A stretch of 64,000 nt of DNA from contig NZ_CP155567.1 of assembly GCF_039696035.1 (NCBI RefSeq), positions 1,005,501 through 1,069,500 on the forward strand, read 5' to 3'. The DNA comes from Microbulbifer sp. SAOS-129_SWC (GTDB taxonomy: Bacteria > Pseudomonadota > Gammaproteobacteria > Pseudomonadales > Cellvibrionaceae). The notes under the pieces were generated by a model. The model did not search any database and was not told where the DNA came from. It worked only from the letters and a program-made list of their open reading frames with translations. Shown piece after piece: positions 15,740 through 24,318 of the stretch. The position numbers and the translations under genes are program-made. Positions within the stretch are counted from its first letter, which is position 1; each line of letters opens with the position of its first letter.

Positions 15740-16905
15740 AAATAGCTATTTTTCACAATAGGTATAAGGTTTCTGGAGGGGAAGACTTTGTCTTTCAAGA
15801 AGAATCTTTACTTCTTGAGGAAAAGGAGAACGTAGAATGTTATGAAGTGCATAATGAAAATATTGTTAGCCGAATTTCTGCTGTAATTACTGCGTTGGGG
15901 GTTGTATTTAACTTTAAAGTATTTTCATGGGCGAAACGGAAGTTTAAGCGCTCTCCAGTTGATGTTGTTCATGTTCATAATTACTTTCCATTGTTGTCTC
16001 CCTCAATTTTTTACGCTTGTAAGTCGTCTAACGTTGCTACAGTTCATACATTGCATAATTATAGGGCCATTTGTCCAACAGCCCTTTTAATGCACCGAGG
16101 GATAATAGTTGAGGATAGCATTAAAGGACGATGCTTCTGGACTATAAAAGAAAAAGTCTATAAAAGCTCATATTTAGGAACTATATTTCTGTCGCTAATG
16201 GTCGAAGTTCATAAGTGGATAGGGACGTGGAATCGGACGGTCGATCGATATATTGCTTTAACGGAGTTCTCTAAGAGAAAGTACGTAGAGGCTGGTTGGC
16301 CTGCTAATAAAATAGTTGTAAAACCGAATTTTATAAAAGATCCGTTTAGTGGCGCTCAAAAAATTAAGAAAAAGGGTGGTTTCGCCCTATTTGTTGGAAG
16401 ACTGAGCGAAGAGAAGGGGATAAATACTCTTCTAGGTGCCTGGAGTAGTATTAAGTTACCTCTTAAAGTTATTGGGGACGGCCCGCTGAGAGCGGTTGTC
16501 GAAAAAATAGATGAAGACAATATTGATTATCTCGGGTATAAAAATAAAAAGGAAGTTTTAGGCCTGGTTAAAGACGCTGACTTTATTGTTATGCCATCTA
16601 CTTGGTACGAAGGGTTTCCAATGGTTTTGGTTGAAGCGTTTGCGTGCGGAACACCTGCGATTGTATCCAAATTGGGAAGCATGGAAGAAATTGTGAAGGA
16701 CGGAGTTACTGGTCTGCACTTTGAGACAGGAAGCGCAGACGATTTGGCTGAAAAGATAAATAATCTTATCGCAAACCCGGAACTTTTAAAGTCTATGGGG
16801 GAAAATGCCAGAATAGAATACTTGGATAAATATACCCCTGAAAAAAATTATGAAATATTGAAGGACGTTTATAGGCAGGCTATTGGTGAGGCAAACCGTA
16901 AATAA
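15736..16905 (+). CDS. Glycosyltransferase family 4 protein
   Basis: A 389-residue GT-B-fold retaining glycosyltransferase that adds a sugar from a nucleotide donor to the lipid-linked polysaccharide precursor at the cytoplasmic face. The N-terminal domain starts KIAIFHNRYKVSGGEDFV with the Gly-rich acceptor loop, then HVHNYFPLLSP and HTLHNYRAICP. The C-terminal donor domain has FVGRLSEEKGINTLL, IGDGPLR and the E-x7-E-type motif WYEGFPMVLVEAFACGTPAI. The start is TTG 15736, which overlaps the stop of the sulfotransferase gene. The end overlaps the next gene by one base (TAATG). Low GC. The sugar specificity cannot be read from the sequence. Confidence 0.9.
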   Translation: MKIAIFHNRYKVSGGEDFVFQEESLLLEEKENVECYEVHNENIVSRISAVITALGVVFNFKVFSWAKRKFKRSPVDVVHVHNYFPLLSPSIFYACKSSNVATVHTLHNYRAICPTALLMHRGIIVEDSIKGRCFWTIKEKVYKSSYLGTIFLSLMVEVHKWIGTWNRTVDRYIALTEFSKRKYVEAGWPANKIVVKPNFIKDPFSGAQKIKKKGGFALFVGRLSEEKGINTLLGAWSSIKLPLKVIGDGPLRAVVEKIDEDNIDYLGYKNKKEVLGLVKDADFIVMPSTWYEGFPMVLVEAFACGTPAIVSKLGSMEEIVKDGVTGLHFETGSADDLAEKINNLIANPELLKSMGENARIEYLDKYTPEKNYEILKDVYRQAIGEANRK

Positions 16906-17657
16906 TGAATAAACTTCGTATAATATCGATGGATACTAGTGTGTCCAGTCGGAATGATGCTGTAAATCAAGTTATCAATCTTGCTGCGAAGAAGCGGGGA
17001 GCTTATGTATGCGTTTCAAATGTGCATATGTGTATGGAAACCCTAGATTCCGTTGGTTTTCGCAGCATAGTAAATGATGCAGATCTAGTTATCCCTGATG
17101 GACGCCCAATATTTTTTGCCCAAAAAATATTGGGCGCTGCTGGCGCAAGTCAGGTTAGAGGCCAGGACATCATGAATGATATTTGCAAAATGTCAGGTAG
17201 AAATAAGTTAAATGTCGGCCTATATGGTGGTAGCTCAATTGAAGTATTAGAAAGTACGGCGGAAGAGTTGCAAGGTAAATTTCCGGATATCAATATCACC
17301 TATAAATACTCGCCACCATTTAGGGCGCTTTCTGAAAAAGAAGATGAACGCGTCGTTGAGGAATTAATAAGCCAAGGTGTCAACGTTCTTTTTGTGGGAA
17401 TAGGTTGTCCAAAACAAGAGCAGTGGATGGCGGAGCACAAAGGACGTGTTAATTGTGTAATGCTCGGCGTCGGCGCGGCATTTGACTTCATCTCAGGCTC
17501 TAAAAAACGCGCTCCTGTTTGGATGCAAAAGGCGGGGTTGGAATGGTTTAGTAGGCTCCTCTCTGAACCACGCCGCCTTTGGAAAAGATACCTTAAGCAA
17601 AATCCTCGCTTTATATTTCATTTCGGGCGTCAGATTTTTTTTGGAAAAAATTACTGA
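16905..17657 (+). CDS. WecG/TagA/CpsF-family glycosyltransferase (GT26)
   Basis: A 250-residue protein of the GT26 family, whose members transfer ManNAc-type or other sugars onto undecaprenyl-linked intermediates. Characteristic segments are YVCVSNVHMCMETL, ADLVIPDGRPIFFAQKILG, VRGQDIMNDICK, NVLFVGIGCPKQEQWMAEH and GVGAAFDFISGSKKRAPVWM, followed by GLEWFSRLLSEPRRLWKRYL. The final Arg-rich helix is the membrane-association tail of the family. It overlaps the GT4 gene by one base, so translation is coupled. Low GC like the genes before it. It is the last intact gene before the gmd/manC scar. Confidence 0.9.
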   Translation: MNKLRIISMDTSVSSRNDAVNQVINLAAKKRGAYVCVSNVHMCMETLDSVGFRSIVNDADLVIPDGRPIFFAQKILGAAGASQVRGQDIMNDICKMSGRNKLNVGLYGGSSIEVLESTAEELQGKFPDINITYKYSPPFRALSEKEDERVVEELISQGVNVLFVGIGCPKQEQWMAEHKGRVNCVMLGVGAAFDFISGSKKRAPVWMQKAGLEWFSRLLSEPRRLWKRYLKQNPRFIFHFGRQIFFGKNY

Positions 17658-17671
17658 AATAGGTTTTTTGA

Positions 17672-17797
<126 letters not shown>

Positions 17798-17812
17798 ATC
17801 TGAGTTCCATCT

Positions 17813-18139
17813 GCACTGCGAGAACTTTGTGATTCCGAAGGTCAGGACGAACGCTTGCAGGTAAAACGAATTGTGATAAACCCCAGTGCGCAGTTGAGTT
17901 TGCTGATACCCCACCACCGGGCGGAGCACGGGATTTTCATATCTGGGGCGACGCGTGTGACTTGTGGAGAGAAAGACTTTTTGCTTTGGGAAAACCCGAG
18001 CCTCTATATCCCGTTCGGGGTTATACATCGGTTGAAAAATCCCGGCACCATTCCGCTCGAATTAATTGAAGTGCAGTCGGGCTCTTATCTTGGAGAGGGC
18101 AATATCGTAAGGTTTGAGGACAAGTATGCGCGCGTGTGA
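17813..18139 (+). pseudogene. manC: 3' fragment of mannose-1-phosphate guanylyltransferase / mannose-6-phosphate isomerase
   Basis: The in-frame translation from about 17813 gives ELCDSEGQDERLQVKRIVIN, followed by QLSLLIPHHRAEHGIFISG, VTCGEKDFLLWENPSLYIPF and HRLKNPGTIPLELIEVQSGS, ending FEDKYARV. This is the C-terminal cupin (type II phosphomannose isomerase) domain of ManC/AlgA. The nucleotidyltransferase domain (about 350 residues) is absent. The cupin is nearly complete, and its HHRAEH metal-binding motif is kept. A TTG codon at 17855 could in theory start a 94-residue cupin, but there is no ribosome site. It is best read as a relic of a lost GDP-mannose operon. Confidence 0.85.
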
Positions 18140-18190
18140 CGGCTGCTTTTATTTTGAAGAGCAGAAGCTTTCCATTATGAGCTGGTGCGA

Positions 18191-19483
18191 ATGATAGCCC
18201 TCGTTATTCGTCTTTCTCGGCAGAGGGAGCTTTTTCTCAACACCGGTGTCAGTCTGGCCGCTCGTATTTTGGCCGCATTGGGTGCCTTTATTGTCAGCTT
18301 GTTAATTGGTCGGCAACTGGGGGCGTCAGAATCTGGCTACTACTTTCTAGCCTTCAGTGTCGTCACCTTCCTGGCTGGATTCTCCCGTATAGGATTGGAG
18401 AATACCCTGCTACGTTTTACCGGTGCGGCATTCGCGGAACAGGCTTGGGGCACAGTGCGTTCGGTCTTCACGCGCGCCATGCTGCTTACATCTGGCGCCA
18501 GTTTCGTGGTGGCATTGCTATTGTACCTGTCGGCAGGTTGGCTGGCCGAGCGGGTATTTGCCAAGCCTGAATTGACTGCGGTTTTGCGCGCGATGGCGCC
18601 CGGGGTGGTAGGACTGGCGCTGTTTACCATGATATCCATGGGGTTACAGGGGCTGAGGCGTATCGTGGCTTCTGTCTTTACCATCAATATTTTCGTCAAC
18701 CTGTTTCTTGCTGTAGCGCTGGTTATGTTCGGTATCGTGAGCGCGGAGTACGCAGGCTGGGCCTACAGCGGCGCCTCACTGTTGGCGGCATGTGCAGGTT
18801 ACTTGTTGTTTCGGCGTAACCTCGGTAGAGGCGATGGTTCGGTGAGCTGGCCTGAGCTGTTCCAGAGTTGCCTACCGCTCTGGGTAGTAGTTCTGATGGG
18901 GCAGCTAACGCAGTGGTCTGGCCAGTTTATCGCCGGTGTGTGGGTAGAGCCTGAGGCGGTGGCGCAGTTAGCGGTGGCTCAGCGCACGGCTTTGTTAACC
19001 AGCTTTATCCTGATGGCGGTTAACCTGGTTGTGGCCCCGCGCTTTGCGGCAATGTACAAACAGGGGCAAATGGCCGAGCTGGAAAAGCTTGCTCTTACTT
19101 CGGTCAAGCTGATGGTGCTTTTCGCTTTGCCTATTGTTGTCGTGATGCTGGTCTTTCCCGGTTTCCTCATGTCGCTGTTTGGCGAGGGGTTTCGGGGCGG
19201 AGCCCATTTACTACAGATTTTGGTGGTCGGCCAGTTTATCAATGTGGCCACCGGTTCGGTGGGTTACTTGTTGACGATGTCGGGACATGAGCGGGATCTG
19301 CGGAATACGGTGCTTTTTTCCGGACCTATCGCTGTGGGTACTGCGTTTACACTGGTTCCATTTTTCGGCGCTACCGGGAGTGCAGTGGCTACTGCACTGG
19401 CTATTGCCACGCAGAATCTGCTAGCAGTTTGGCAGGTGAAAAGGCGTCTGGGTTTTAACACGTTGGCAGTTTGGCGGCGGTAA
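18191..19483 (+). CDS. Polysaccharide flippase (Wzx-like, MOP superfamily)
   Basis: A 430-residue integral membrane protein with about 12-14 hydrophobic segments. It probably flips the undecaprenyl-linked repeat unit to the periplasm. The N-terminus (LFLNTGVSLAARILAALGAF, then GRQLGASESGYYFLA) is the typical amphipathic start and first helix of oligosaccharide flippases. PEAVAQLAVAQRTALLTSFI and VVAPRFAAMYKQGQMAEL fit the middle of the family. ATG 18191 is used; GTG 18185 is two codons upstream. Base composition returns to the high-GC chromosomal average here, unlike the genes at 13579-17657. It therefore probably belongs to the older part of the locus. Confidence 0.87.
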   Translation: MIALVIRLSRQRELFLNTGVSLAARILAALGAFIVSLLIGRQLGASESGYYFLAFSVVTFLAGFSRIGLENTLLRFTGAAFAEQAWGTVRSVFTRAMLLTSGASFVVALLLYLSAGWLAERVFAKPELTAVLRAMAPGVVGLALFTMISMGLQGLRRIVASVFTINIFVNLFLAVALVMFGIVSAEYAGWAYSGASLLAACAGYLLFRRNLGRGDGSVSWPELFQSCLPLWVVVLMGQLTQWSGQFIAGVWVEPEAVAQLAVAQRTALLTSFILMAVNLVVAPRFAAMYKQGQMAELEKLALTSVKLMVLFALPIVVVMLVFPGFLMSLFGEGFRGGAHLLQILVVGQFINVATGSVGYLLTMSGHERDLRNTVLFSGPIAVGTAFTLVPFFGATGSAVATALAIATQNLLAVWQVKRRLGFNTLAVWRR

Positions 19484-19821
19484 AGCTGGTACCGTCGAGA
19501 TTGATCAGGCTTGGTCGGCTAATGCTGCCTGGCATTTTTATGGTTTCTTGTGTCAACTAGCGCACGGTTTTTAGATGCGTGACAGGTTTGCAGTATCGGA
19601 ACTGAATAGTCTTGTTGAAACCTATTTTTAGTGTTGCTCGCGATTTTCGATTCGCTGCAGTTGTTGGTCTGTTTACGGGTGGTGGTTAGAGTGGCGGTGA
19701 TGCTGGTCTGATGGCTTGCTGGTTGATTGTTGTTATGTTCGCGGCCAGGTGTTGTTCCTACGGTGCAACCTGCCTGTAAACCGTTGTAATTGGATTGGCC
19801 CATGGGGACTATTCGGTGAGG
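19484..19821. other. Intergenic stretch without a supported gene
   Basis: About 340 bp between the flippase and the VanZ-like gene, with lower GC than the flanks. I see no coding frame, strong hairpin or promoter I would commit to. It may carry a promoter for the downstream VanZ/vpsL-like genes. Confidence 0.4.
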
Positions 19822-20208
19822 ATGTTTCGCGTGGTAGTAATAGCTTTTCGCGTTCTGTTGGTGTTGCTAGTAGGGATTGCGCTCTATGCGGGGCTACGCT
19901 CGCAGCCATTTCCGGAGCCGGTGCCGCATTTTGACTGGATGCTGCACTGTGGTGTTTTCCTGGCCATGAGCGCACTGTGTACGCTTGGCTTTTCGCGGCC
20001 GTGGCAGCTGCTAGGGATCGTTTTGTTGTTGGCTTTCGGGGCGGGAATCGAGCTGTGGCAGGGCTGGGCGTTGCCGGCAAGGACCGCTTCGCTTGCCGAC
20101 ATGTCGGCAGATACCGTTGGCGTGCTACTGGGCTGGGTGATTGGCTGGCGCTTGAAAAGGTTTCTGGTCGCTGCGGGCTATTGCACTTCCGCCGGCGCGC
20201 GCAGATAA
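19822..20208 (+). CDS. VanZ-like membrane protein
   Basis: A protein of about 128 residues with four predicted membrane segments and the VanZ-like pattern PHFDWMLHCGVFLAMSALC, then GIELWQGWALPARTASLADM followed by SADTVGVLLGWVIGW. The 'H-to-K-type helix ... E..Q ... R..s..D...N..G' layout is the VanZ signature, here with D-x-x-A-D-x-x-G. The biochemical role of VanZ-like proteins in exopolysaccharide loci is not defined. ATG 19822 gives a good signal-like first helix. GTG 19816 and TTG 19795 are in frame upstream and cannot be excluded. It precedes the initiating sugar-transferase gene by 250 bp. Confidence 0.75.
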   Translation: MFRVVVIAFRVLLVLLVGIALYAGLRSQPFPEPVPHFDWMLHCGVFLAMSALCTLGFSRPWQLLGIVLLLAFGAGIELWQGWALPARTASLADMSADTVGVLLGWVIGWRLKRFLVAAGYCTSAGARR

Positions 20209-20458
20209 ACTTCAAAATTGATCAATTATTAGACGTCCCTTTGAAGTTTTTGGGATTTTTGTCTCTGTTTTATAGTGAGCTGAGTTAATCTGGTGGCGTT
20301 TATTGGCACACAGACATATGGGTCGAGATAGAGCCCAATTGGTTTGCAGTGCGAATCATCAGCTGTTGTGTCTTGACAAGCCGTATTTATAGAAAAGCCG
20401 CGAGTACCACGTTTTCGATCAGGGGTTGTTGGCTTTTTGGGAATCTTAGGGGGTTGCC

Positions 20459-21868
20459 ATGGGGGAAGGCTGGATTCGTAGCCACCAGAATGGCTTGGCT
20501 GCGCTATATCGCTTTCTGGATGGCGTGCTGATTCTTGGCGCGCTGTTTCTCAGTTGCACTTTATATCATCAGTCCTTCAGCAGCAGCTGGCAGCTGATTG
20601 GCCTGCTGGCGGCCATAGGTTTTGCCTTTATGGCGGAGTCTGTGGAGCTCTACCGCTCATGGCGGGCAGACAGCTACCTGCAGTTGTTCGGCTACACCGC
20701 ATTCGCCTGGTCCATGGTCTGCGTGCTTCTGCTGTTACTGGCTTACTTCAGCAAAACCGGGCATATCTATTCGCGTCTGGTAGTGGGCAGCTGGTTCCTG
20801 CTTACCCTGTTCCTTCTGAGCGTCTGGCGCTACGTTTTCCGCCTGGTGCTTTTCTATGTTCGCTCCTGTAACCACAATATCCGTGCCGCCGCGGTGATCG
20901 GTGTTACCGAGGCCGGTGTTCAGCTGGCGCAGAACTTCGCCGATGAGCCACAGATGGGTATTCGCGTCAAGGGCTTCTACAGGGTGCCGGGTACCGACAA
21001 CGGCGAGCTGTCGCTGTTGGAAATGGGCCCGATCAATCTCTTGGGTGAATTGAGTGATGCGCTCGCGGCGGCGAGGGCCGGCGAGCTTGACCTGGTCTAT
21101 ATCGCACTGCCAATGCGCGAGGAGCGGCGCATTCAGAAGATACTGCAGGACTTCGCCGATACCACTGCCACGGTGCATCTGCTCACCAACCTGTTTGTAA
21201 GCAACCTGCTGCACGCGCGCTGGCACCAGGTGGGCAGCTCCAACCTGCTGAGTGTTTATGATACGCCCATCGAGGGGCTGAACAGCTGGCTGAAGCGCCT
21301 CGAAGACCTCCTATTGTCATTCATTATTCTGCTGCTGACTTCACCGTTGATGCTGCTGGTTGCAGTGGCCATTAAACTCACGTCACAGGGCCCGGTGATT
21401 TTCAAACAGCATCGTTACGGACTGGACGGGCGCTCCATTAAAGTATGGAAATTCCGCTCCATGACTGCTGAGGAGAACGGCGAGAAAGTGGTGCAGGCTA
21501 GCCGCAATGATGCGCGTATTACCCCGGTTGGTAGATTTTTGCGCAAGACATCGCTGGATGAATTGCCACAGTTTATCAACGTGCTTCAGGGGCGGATGTC
21601 GATCGTGGGTCCGCGCCCGCATGCGGTGGCTCACAATGAGGAGTATCGCGGTCTCGTAAACGGATACATGTTGCGACACAAGGTAAAGCCGGGCATCACT
21701 GGCTGGGCGCAGGTGAATGGCTGGCGCGGTGAAACTGACACCGTGGAAAAAATGAGCAAGCGCGTGGAGTACGATCTGCACTATATCCGCCACTGGTCGC
21801 TGTGGCTGGATCTACGCATTGTTTTGATGACGATATTCAAGGGTTTTGTAGGCAAAAACGCTTTTTGA
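20459..21868 (+). CDS. Undecaprenyl-phosphate sugar phosphotransferase (VpsL/WcaJ-like)
   Basis: A 469-residue polyprenyl glycosylphosphotransferase. It starts exopolysaccharide repeat-unit synthesis by moving a hexose-1-phosphate, usually glucose, to undecaprenyl phosphate. Four N-terminal membrane helices (residues about 15-130) are followed by a CoA-binding-like domain (AAAVIGVTEAGVQLAQNF). A fifth hydrophobic segment (LLLSFIILLLTSPLMLLVAV) leads into the catalytic bacterial sugar transferase domain with GPVIFKQHRYGLDG, KVWKFRSM, TSLDELPQFINVLQGRMSIV, GPRPHAVAHN and KPGITGWAQVNGWRGETDT. All catalytic motifs are present, so it should be active. With the next genes the order matches vpsL-vpsM-vpsN-(vpsO)-vpsP of the Vibrio cholerae vps-II cluster. 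Confidence 0.92.
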   Translation: MGEGWIRSHQNGLAALYRFLDGVLILGALFLSCTLYHQSFSSSWQLIGLLAAIGFAFMAESVELYRSWRADSYLQLFGYTAFAWSMVCVLLLLLAYFSKTGHIYSRLVVGSWFLLTLFLLSVWRYVFRLVLFYVRSCNHNIRAAAVIGVTEAGVQLAQNFADEPQMGIRVKGFYRVPGTDNGELSLLEMGPINLLGELSDALAAARAGELDLVYIALPMREERRIQKILQDFADTTATVHLLTNLFVSNLLHARWHQVGSSNLLSVYDTPIEGLNSWLKRLEDLLLSFIILLLTSPLMLLVAVAIKLTSQGPVIFKQHRYGLDGRSIKVWKFRSMTAEENGEKVVQASRNDARITPVGRFLRKTSLDELPQFINVLQGRMSIVGPRPHAVAHNEEYRGLVNGYMLRHKVKPGITGWAQVNGWRGETDTVEKMSKRVEYDLHYIRHWSLWLDLRIVLMTIFKGFVGKNAF

Positions 21869-22050
21869 GACTAACGTTTTTTAATCGCCTGCACTCCTTT
21901 ACATCGACATACAGCCGCTAAGGTTGACTATTGCGCCGTGATACCTTTCACGTTTTTTATGGCGCCGCCTGCATTTAGTGATGGCAAGTCCGATTGTAAT
22001 AGGGGTGCACTACGGCAGCCCATTTTCTCGAGAATTCGGACATAGACAAA

Positions 22051-23247
22051 ATGACCAAGATCAGACTTTCTGTGATGATCGGCGTGATCGTTTCCATTGG
22101 AGCAGGTTCGGCGCTGGCAGACAGCGAGGCGGCCGCGGTGAAACTCGGCAACGGTATCGAATTGACGCCGTCGCTGAATGTGGATTTCCAGAATGACGAT
22201 AATGTCACTAATGCCAGTTCTAGCCAGATCGAGAGTGTGGTGACGTTGGTCAATCCCAATTTCCAGCTGTCTGCGGGTAATGACGTCTCCGACTACAACC
22301 TGACGTACTCTCTGGAAAAGGGTGCATACTTCGACAGCAGTGCCGACAACTATCTGGATCAGACTGTCAGTGGCGAAGGCAACTGGGAGCTGAACGAGCG
22401 CAACCACTTCTCACTCGCGGGTAGTTACCTGGCCGGGCACGAGGCCCGCGGTACTGGTATTTCCCAGGGCTTCGGTAATCTGCTTGATGAGCCGGATACC
22501 TACAAGGAAAACGATGTGCACGGTCTGTACAGCTATGGCGCCGAGGGTGCCAAGGGCCGTATTGACGTAACGGTAGGTTCCGGTAATCACAACTACGATG
22601 GCAATGAACTACGCGTCCGCACTCACGATCGCGGCACCAACTATGGCACCCTCGGCTTCTCCTACAACGCCGGGGGCAAGACCCGGTTGCTGGCCGAGGC
22701 CTCGCTCCGCGATATCGCTTACGACTACACGGCGCCTGGTGTCGCCCCGCTCGACAGTACTGAGACAGACTTCCTGGTGGGTATCAGCTGGGAAGGTACT
22801 GCGAAGACGACCGGCCGCATCAAGGTGGGTGCCAGCCGGAAGGCATTCGACAGCGCTGCGCGCGGAGAGAGCACTATGCCGAGCTGGGAAGTGGGCGTGG
22901 GCTGGACGCCGCGCACCTACAGTACCTTCGACCTGAGCACGAAGCGCCACAGCCAGGAGACTAACGGCGCTGGCAACTATATTGACGTGCAGACCTATCG
23001 CTTGGGCTGGACCCACGAATGGGCCGAGCGCCTGAGCACCGAAGTGGCGTATGCCCACACAAACAACCAGTACGAGGGCGTGCAGCGTGAGGAAAATATC
23101 GACAACACCAGCCTCGAGGCCAATTACGTTATGCGCCGCTGGTTGTCCCTGCGCGCCGGTGTCAGCCTCGACAAACAGAACTCCAATCAAGCCAATTTCG
23201 ATTACGACAAGAACCTCACCTATATTGGCTTTGAGTTGACCCTGTAG
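22051..23247 (+). CDS. Outer-membrane beta-barrel protein of exopolysaccharide locus (VpsM/EpsL-like)
   Basis: A 398-residue outer-membrane protein. Signal peptide about 1-23 (ending GAGSALA). The mature start ELTPSLNVDFQNDDNVTNAS is typical of the exopolysaccharide-associated beta-barrel family, and the remainder is a series of alternating-hydrophobicity strands. The last residues FDYDKNLTYIGFELTL end with a hydrophobic residue after the barrel, as in many outer-membrane proteins. It follows the sugar-transferase gene in the position of vpsM. Probable role: outer-membrane part of polymer secretion or anchoring. The next genes, which should encode the export channel and co-polymerase, are ruined, so this protein may now lack partners. 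Confidence 0.8.
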   Translation: MTKIRLSVMIGVIVSIGAGSALADSEAAAVKLGNGIELTPSLNVDFQNDDNVTNASSSQIESVVTLVNPNFQLSAGNDVSDYNLTYSLEKGAYFDSSADNYLDQTVSGEGNWELNERNHFSLAGSYLAGHEARGTGISQGFGNLLDEPDTYKENDVHGLYSYGAEGAKGRIDVTVGSGNHNYDGNELRVRTHDRGTNYGTLGFSYNAGGKTRLLAEASLRDIAYDYTAPGVAPLDSTETDFLVGISWEGTAKTTGRIKVGASRKAFDSAARGESTMPSWEVGVGWTPRTYSTFDLSTKRHSQETNGAGNYIDVQTYRLGWTHEWAERLSTEVAYAHTNNQYEGVQREENIDNTSLEANYVMRRWLSLRAGVSLDKQNSNQANFDYDKNLTYIGFELTL

Positions 23248-23278
23248 AACAATAACTCCGTAAAAATTGGGGTATGCA

Positions 23279-23530
23279 TTGACCGCGGACAGGGCGAGTC
23301 GCGCCCTGCCTCTCTGGCTTATTTTTGGTGTTTTTCACCGCGTTGGTGGGGATGGCGCCCTCGGATAAGGCTGCTGTTTTCGGTGGCACTTACTATCACC
23401 GGAGCTCTGGCGACAAAATACAGATCAGCGTATACGGCGAGAATGACCTCAGTATCGGGACGGAACTGGGTGACGGCGGCGTAGCGAATTACCCCTTCCT
23501 GGGCGAACTTAAAGTCGCGGGCTTGGCGGT
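23279..23530 (+). pseudogene. 5' fragment of polysaccharide export protein (vpsN/wza-like)
   Basis: The first part reads in one frame from TTG 23279 as a signal-like peptide (LTADRASRALPLWLIFGVF). After a shift near 23325 it continues as APSDKAAVFGGTYYHRSSGD, then KIQISVYGENDLSIGTELGD and VANYPFLGELKVAGLAVT. This is the start of the Wza/VpsN polysaccharide-export (PES) domain, with the 'GD.I.I.VYGE.DLS' and 'YPFLGE..VAG.T' patterns. About 60 residues survive. The sequence then passes without interruption into the signal peptide of a vpsP-like remnant. The rest of vpsN and any vpsO gene are missing. It is not functional as an export channel. Confidence 0.82.
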
Positions 23531-24178
23531 GACCCGGGTGCTGCTCACTCTGCTGGTGGCCTTGAGCATGCAAGCGGGCTCGATGAGCCTTGCGCATCTG
23601 TAGGTACTGCGGGTGGAGCACGACCTCAAGCGCTGGCCGCAGGCGGGTAAGGCGCTGTCACCGCAGGTTCTCGCTGCTGCCTTCACGGTCATTGACCGCA
23701 CCATTACACTGCACCCTGGCCGCCGCTACCAGCTGTTGCTGAAAGCTCGTCTGTTCGAATGGTGCGCGCTTACCTACGGTAAAGATCGGGCCGATCACCA
23801 GTCGGCGCTGGCACTGTATCGCCGCGCAGCGCCCGGACAGGCGCTTGGAAATGATCAGTGTGAAGTTGAACCTGAACCAGCTGGACGCGGAACTCGACCA
23901 GCTGCTGCAGCAGGCCGATCGCCTCTGCCCCTATGCGCCGGTAGTGCACAGCGCCATCATTCACGCGGATCTGCAGCTTGGCCGGTGCGATGGGGTAGTG
24001 CTTGCAGGACAGGCAACTACTGCGCGGGCTTCAGAACAACCGCAGCCGCGCGCAAACCGTACAACCGGTACAACAAAACGGTGCCGAAGCGGCGACTTAC
24101 CGCTGGTTGGCGCAGGTTCGTGGCCTTGAATTGGTCAAGATGCTCTGCTCGCATGGTACGTCTGCCGCGGGCGACTAG
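23531..24178 (+). pseudogene. Decayed vpsP-like exopolysaccharide protein gene
   Basis: A remnant read in three frames. The N-terminal piece VLLTLLVALSMQAGSMSLAH would be a signal peptide. An in-frame TAG at 23601-23603 interrupts it before VEHDLKRWPQAGKALSPQVL and LLKARLFEWCALTYGKDRAD. After a shift near 23850 it continues LNLNQLDAELDQLLQQADRL and CPYAPVVHSAIIHADLQLG. A further shift gives GAEAATYRWLAQVRGLELVK and LCSHGTSAAGD, then TAG at 24176-24178. The order and character (R-L..WP.AG.ALS, LLL.ARL.EW.AL..G) match VpsP-type proteins of exopolysaccharide loci. At least three lesions make it non-functional. Family naming is from memory of the vps cluster and is less certain than the pseudogene status. 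Confidence 0.7.
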
Positions 24179-24318
24179 CCCCGTGCCCCTTGGGAACGGC
24201 TACCCGATGTGAAGTGAGGGGCGGCGTGACGCCCCCACCTTTGGCATAATCTGCGTTCTATCGCGGTGATTGGGTAATTACCGCGCAACTTCGTAGAGCA
24301 GGGTGGCCCCACGGTCTT

